In this document: piece by piece, positions 22,632-25,177 of the stretch
Position numbering within the stretch: position 1 is the stretch's first letter
Layout of the letters: each line of letters starts with the position of its first letter
NCBI GenBank assembly: GCA_030018055.1
Contig: JASEGN010000006.1
Span: forward strand, 1-25,177
DNA length: 25,177 nt
Source of the DNA: Candidatus Aenigmatarchaeota archaeon
GTDB taxonomy: Archaea > Aenigmatarchaeota > Aenigmatarchaeia > CG10238-14 > SCSR01
Reading direction: 5' to 3'
Made by a program: the position numbers and the translations under genes
The notes under the pieces: model-generated
What the model saw: the letters and a program-made list of their open reading frames with translations, nothing else
Told to the model about the DNA's origin: nothing
The model's database searches: none

Positions 22632-23345
22632 TTAGATTAAAATTGATTTAAAAATCATAATGGTAATAACAATTGTCATAATCATAATGGAAATAACATA
22701 ATCTCTTCTTGTAAATTCAGATGTGGAAATATAAGTACGTGTATTGAATGCACCAAAAGCTCTCGATTCCATTGCAACCCTAATTTGTTGAGCTTTCCTG
22801 AGCCCATTAATTATCAATGGTGTAATTAATGAGGCATACGCCCTTAACCTATCCCTAAACTTTCCTCTATCAATTCTACCCCCACGGGCTTTTTGTGCAC
22901 AAATTAAGTTGTCTAAATCATTTTTAAAGCTGGGTATCAAGTTAAAGGCGAGCGTAAATGCAAAAACAATTTCATAGGGTAGTTTAACTTTAGCTAGACA
23001 TGTGGCAATATCATTTATAGATGTTGTTGTGGCAACCAAGGCAAAGCTCAATATTATTACAAGCAGTCTCAAAACCATCAGAATTCCAAGCTGAAGACCC
23101 TCCCACTGAAAAGTAAAGAGTGAATAGCCGCGAGGGAACAATACATGCATGAGGAAGATGAAAATAGCCAGCACTGTAAGGCTCTTTAAATAAACCACTA
23201 GTTCCCTTACCGATACTTTTACTAGAAACCACATGAAAATTATTGATATCAAAAGTAGAAGTAAAGAAATTATATTCGAAAGAATAAATGAGAGTATAAA
23301 AACTCCAAACATCCAAACGAGCTTGGTTATCGGATTAAGTCTCAT
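22632..23345 (-). CDS. ecfT: ECF transporter T component (EcfT/CbiQ family)
   Basis: A 237-residue membrane protein with the hydrophobic N-terminal half and cytoplasmic coupling helices of EcfT. The first coupling motif is the A-R-G in CAQKARGGRIDRG; the second reads MESRAFGAF in place of the usual A-R-G. These helices bind grooves in the two ATPases. The frame opens at a GTG at 23351, but the ATG at 23345 gives the expected N-terminus MRLNPITKLVWM and overlaps the upstream stop by 11 nt. It links the S component to the ATPases encoded upstream. Confidence 0.9.
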   Translation of the reverse strand: MRLNPITKLVWMFGVFILSFILSNIISLLLLLISIIFMWFLVKVSVRELVVYLKSLTVLAIFIFLMHVLFPRGYSLFTFQWEGLQLGILMVLRLLVIILSFALVATTTSINDIATCLAKVKLPYEIVFAFTLAFNLIPSFKNDLDNLICAQKARGGRIDRGKFRDRLRAYASLITPLIINGLRKAQQIRVAMESRAFGAFNTRTYISTSEFTRRDYVISIMIMTIVITIMIFKSILI

Positions 23346-24168
23346 GAACACGCACTTTAGGAAGAATTACTTTACACATTTCTTCTACAGTTAATATATT
23401 CCTAGGAATTCCATAACTTGAAAGTAAGTTGGCAAGGATTGTAATTGGTGGGGGTTTTATGTTGTATTTACCGAGCTTAGACTTTGTAAAAACTTTCCTT
23501 GGAGATTCGTCTAATACAATTTTACCTTGATGCATTACAAGTACTCTACTTGCATATTGAGCAACTGTAGGCATATGATGGGTTATTAGAATTACGGTTC
23601 GTCCTTGTTCTCTTAGTTTATTTACTACTTTCATTATCCAGCTATAAGTGACGAAGTCCTGAGCTGAAGTTGGTTCATCGAATATAACAATCTTAGGGTC
23701 CATGGCAAGTACAGAAGCTATAGCTACAAGTTGTCTTTGGCCTACACTAAGTGAAAGTGGATGCCTATCTTCCAATTGCTCTAAACCAAATTCCCTAATT
23801 ACTTCTTTGATCCTTTGCTTAATGTTTTCGTTATTTAATCCTAAGTTCTTAGGACCAAATGAAATCTCTTCTTTAACACTTGACATAAGCAACTGATTAT
23901 CTGGATTTTGAAAGACGTATCCTACCGCTCTTGCTAAATCAGAAATAGCTGTTTTTTTCGTGTTCATTTCATAGATAAACACATCACCCCTACTTGGTCT
24001 GAGTAAACCAATCATATGCTTAGCTAGCGTGGTCTTGCCAGAGCCATTAGGGCCTATTATTCCAATACACTCCCCTTCATTTATTTTTAAGTTAATATTT
24101 TTAAGGGAGAATGACTCACCAGCGTAGCTGAACCATACGTTTGAGAAGCGAATAGCTACCTTATTCAC
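23335..24168 (-). CDS. ECF transporter ATPase (EcfA', second copy)
   Basis: An ABC ATPase of 277 residues from the GTG at 24168; the frame is open further upstream (ATG at 24234, 24210 and 24201) but those starts would lie well inside the upstream gene. The GTG overlaps the upstream stop by 8 nt and gives an N-terminus VNKVAIRFSNVWFSYAGESFSLKNINL typical of EcfA. It has Walker A GPNGSGKTT, Q-loop YVFQNPDNQ, signature LSVGQRQ, Walker B IVIFDEPTS followed by AQD, and the switch His ITHH. It pairs with the other ATPase to power uptake. Confidence 0.9.
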   Translation of the reverse strand: MNKVAIRFSNVWFSYAGESFSLKNINLKINEGECIGIIGPNGSGKTTLAKHMIGLLRPSRGDVFIYEMNTKKTAISDLARAVGYVFQNPDNQLLMSSVKEEISFGPKNLGLNNENIKQRIKEVIREFGLEQLEDRHPLSLSVGQRQLVAIASVLAMDPKIVIFDEPTSAQDFVTYSWIMKVVNKLREQGRTVILITHHMPTVAQYASRVLVMHQGKIVLDESPRKVFTKSKLGKYNIKPPPITILANLLSSYGIPRNILTVEEMCKVILPKVRVHET

Positions 24169-25027
24169 GTTTGTACAAGAGAAAATTTTTGAGCAATTCA
24201 TAGCTCTCATCGATTTTAATTGGAACTCTACCAAGATTTATTCCATAATCATGAAGCCTATAATACAGCTGGGTAGGTTGGGGTATCCTTATACAGGCTT
24301 CCTTTACCTTCCGTCTATTCGAAAGGACTTTATGTGGTTCACCTTGGCAAATTATTTCACCATTTTTCATCAGTATAAGTTTGTCTGCCAATTCAATTGC
24401 CTGTTCTTTATGTTCTGTTAAGATGATTGTTACATTATATTCTTCATTTAACTTTCCTATAAGTGAAAAAATTTCATCTGTTTCTTTCGGATCTAATTCT
24501 GATGTTGGCTCATCCAACACAAGTATTTCTGGCTTCACCGATAGTGTAGCCGCTAGTGCAACTTTTTGTTTCTCTCCCTCTGAAAGCCTCACGGGATTTC
24601 TTTTCTCAAAACCTTCAAGCCCTACAGCTTTCTTGGCCCATTCAACCCTCTTCAATATCTCATCAGCAGGAAACGATAGATTTTCAGGGCCAAATGTCAA
24701 CTCAGATAAAACAGTAGCACAAAATAATTGGGTTTCCGGGATTTGAAAAACTATTCCAACTTTCTGGGCTAGGGTAGATATAGCATGTTTACGAGTGTCT
24801 AAGCCAGCAACCAAAACCCTACCCTTCATTTCACCTCCAATTGAATTTGGAATATAGCCATTCAATAAAAGGCACAATGTACTCTTACCACAGCCAGTAG
24901 AACCCACAATTACTGCAATTTCACCGTATTCTATTTCTAAGTTAATCTCTCTCAATGCTGGAGAAACTTGTCCAGGGTAGGTATATGTTAATTTTTCAAT
25001 TTTTATAGCTTTCCTCGTAAGAGTCAT
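24161..25027 (-). CDS. ECF transporter ATPase (EcfA, first copy)
   Basis: A 288-residue ABC ATPase, first gene of the operon. It has Walker A GSTGCGKST (42-50), Q-loop GIVFQIPETQ, signature LSEGEKQKVA, Walker B ILVLDEPTS and ELDP, and the switch His ILTEH. The C-terminal extension (about 230-288) is present, as in EcfA proteins that contact the coupling helices of EcfT. The ATG at 25027 has no clear Shine-Dalgarno. It overlaps the next ATPase gene by 8 nt. An inverted repeat lies just upstream of the start and may be an operator. Confidence 0.92.
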   Translation of the reverse strand: MTLTRKAIKIEKLTYTYPGQVSPALREINLEIEYGEIAVIVGSTGCGKSTLCLLLNGYIPNSIGGEMKGRVLVAGLDTRKHAISTLAQKVGIVFQIPETQLFCATVLSELTFGPENLSFPADEILKRVEWAKKAVGLEGFEKRNPVRLSEGEKQKVALAATLSVKPEILVLDEPTSELDPKETDEIFSLIGKLNEEYNVTIILTEHKEQAIELADKLILMKNGEIICQGEPHKVLSNRRKVKEACIRIPQPTQLYYRLHDYGINLGRVPIKIDESYELLKNFLLYKRE

Positions 25028-25039
25028 ATTAATCTTTCA

Positions 25040-25055
25040 TTAACCAACTAGTTAA
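25040..25055 (-). promoter_or_regulatory. Inverted repeat between TATA box and start of the ECF operon (possible operator)
   Basis: TTAAC-CAACTA-GTTAA has 5-bp inverted arms, with the 8-bp palindrome AACTAGTT inside. It lies 13-28 nt upstream of the ATG at 25027 and directly after a TATA-like box (CTATATTATACA on the minus strand, about 25059-25070), so it would cover the transcription start. This is a usual operator position for archaeal repressors. Nothing else is evident in the rest of the 150-nt right-end stretch. Confidence 0.35.
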
Positions 25056-25177
25056 TAATGTATAATATAGAAAAATTATACTTTAAAAGAAGAAAATTTC
25101 TTTATCAAATAGCAAACACAAACCTTACATTCTTAAAACTTTTAAAATAGCTAAGATGACTTCTACATTTACAATCA

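Noticed and set aside
24169..24234. Longer N-terminus for the second ECF ATPase
   Set aside because: It would overlap the upstream ATPase gene by more than 70 nt and adds a Cys- and Met-rich stretch foreign to EcfA; the GTG at 24168 gives a standard start.

Overview
This is a 25.2-kb, A/T-rich piece of an archaeal chromosome. The archaeal assignment rests on TATA-binding protein, MCM helicase, PCNA, an archaeal-type RNase HII, archaeal Dph2, archease, KaiC-like ATPases and formaldehyde-activating enzyme (Fae, tetrahydromethanopterin-linked C1 chemistry), and on A/T boxes about 22-27 nt upstream of many start codons. The lineage cannot be fixed from sequence reading alone; an uncultivated archaeon with tetrahydromethanopterin C1 metabolism fits. 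No tRNA, rRNA, CRISPR array or insertion sequence was seen. No stretch above 300 bases lacks a gene; the longest gap (7936-8175) holds a candidate small RNA.

Layout. (1) 1-2363, minus strand: a partial repeat-rich coiled-coil protein (DUF349-like) running off the left edge, then a DUF1846 protein; both families are mainly bacterial. (2) 2486-4549, plus strand: an inositol-monophosphatase-family protein, a small OB-fold protein, a 13-codon micro-ORF with a near-perfect Shine-Dalgarno, and PCNA. (3) 4591-8730, minus strand: MCM interrupted by a 449-residue intein, a candidate structured RNA, and TBP. (4) 8774-9573, minus strand: two small membrane proteins (CDP-alcohol phosphatidyltransferase and YdjM-type hydrolase). 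(5) 9625-11895, plus strand: RNase HII, a small membrane protein, AspRS. (6) 11942-13159, minus strand: a membrane protein, a P-loop-less KaiC-like protein and a SWIM zinc-finger protein. (7) Dph2 on plus, converging on archease and a 38-residue zinc ribbon. (8) 14723-18628, plus strand: two KaiC-like ATPases, a degenerate-KaiC/small-GTPase fusion, a Roadblock/LC7 protein, a possible V4R-like Cys-rich protein and Fae, all closely spaced. (9) 18726-21851: a CitG-family protein and two tandem predicted nucleotidyltransferases. (10) 21855-25027, minus strand: a complete ECF transporter (A, A', T, S).

The standout observation is in rnhB. The catalytic motif GIDEAGRG is split between E and A by exactly 18 nt that carry an in-frame TGA. 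The junctions fold into a bulge-helix-bulge: two 3-nt bulges around a 4-bp helix, capped by a 3-bp hairpin. Cutting after the second nucleotide of each bulge would rejoin GIDE and AGRG exactly, so this looks like a very small archaeal mRNA intron rather than a broken gene. A second system of note is the KaiC/GTPase/Roadblock cluster. It has the parts of an MglA/MglB-like switch with the GTPase fused to a dead KaiC domain, and it is joined by translational coupling to a C1 enzyme.
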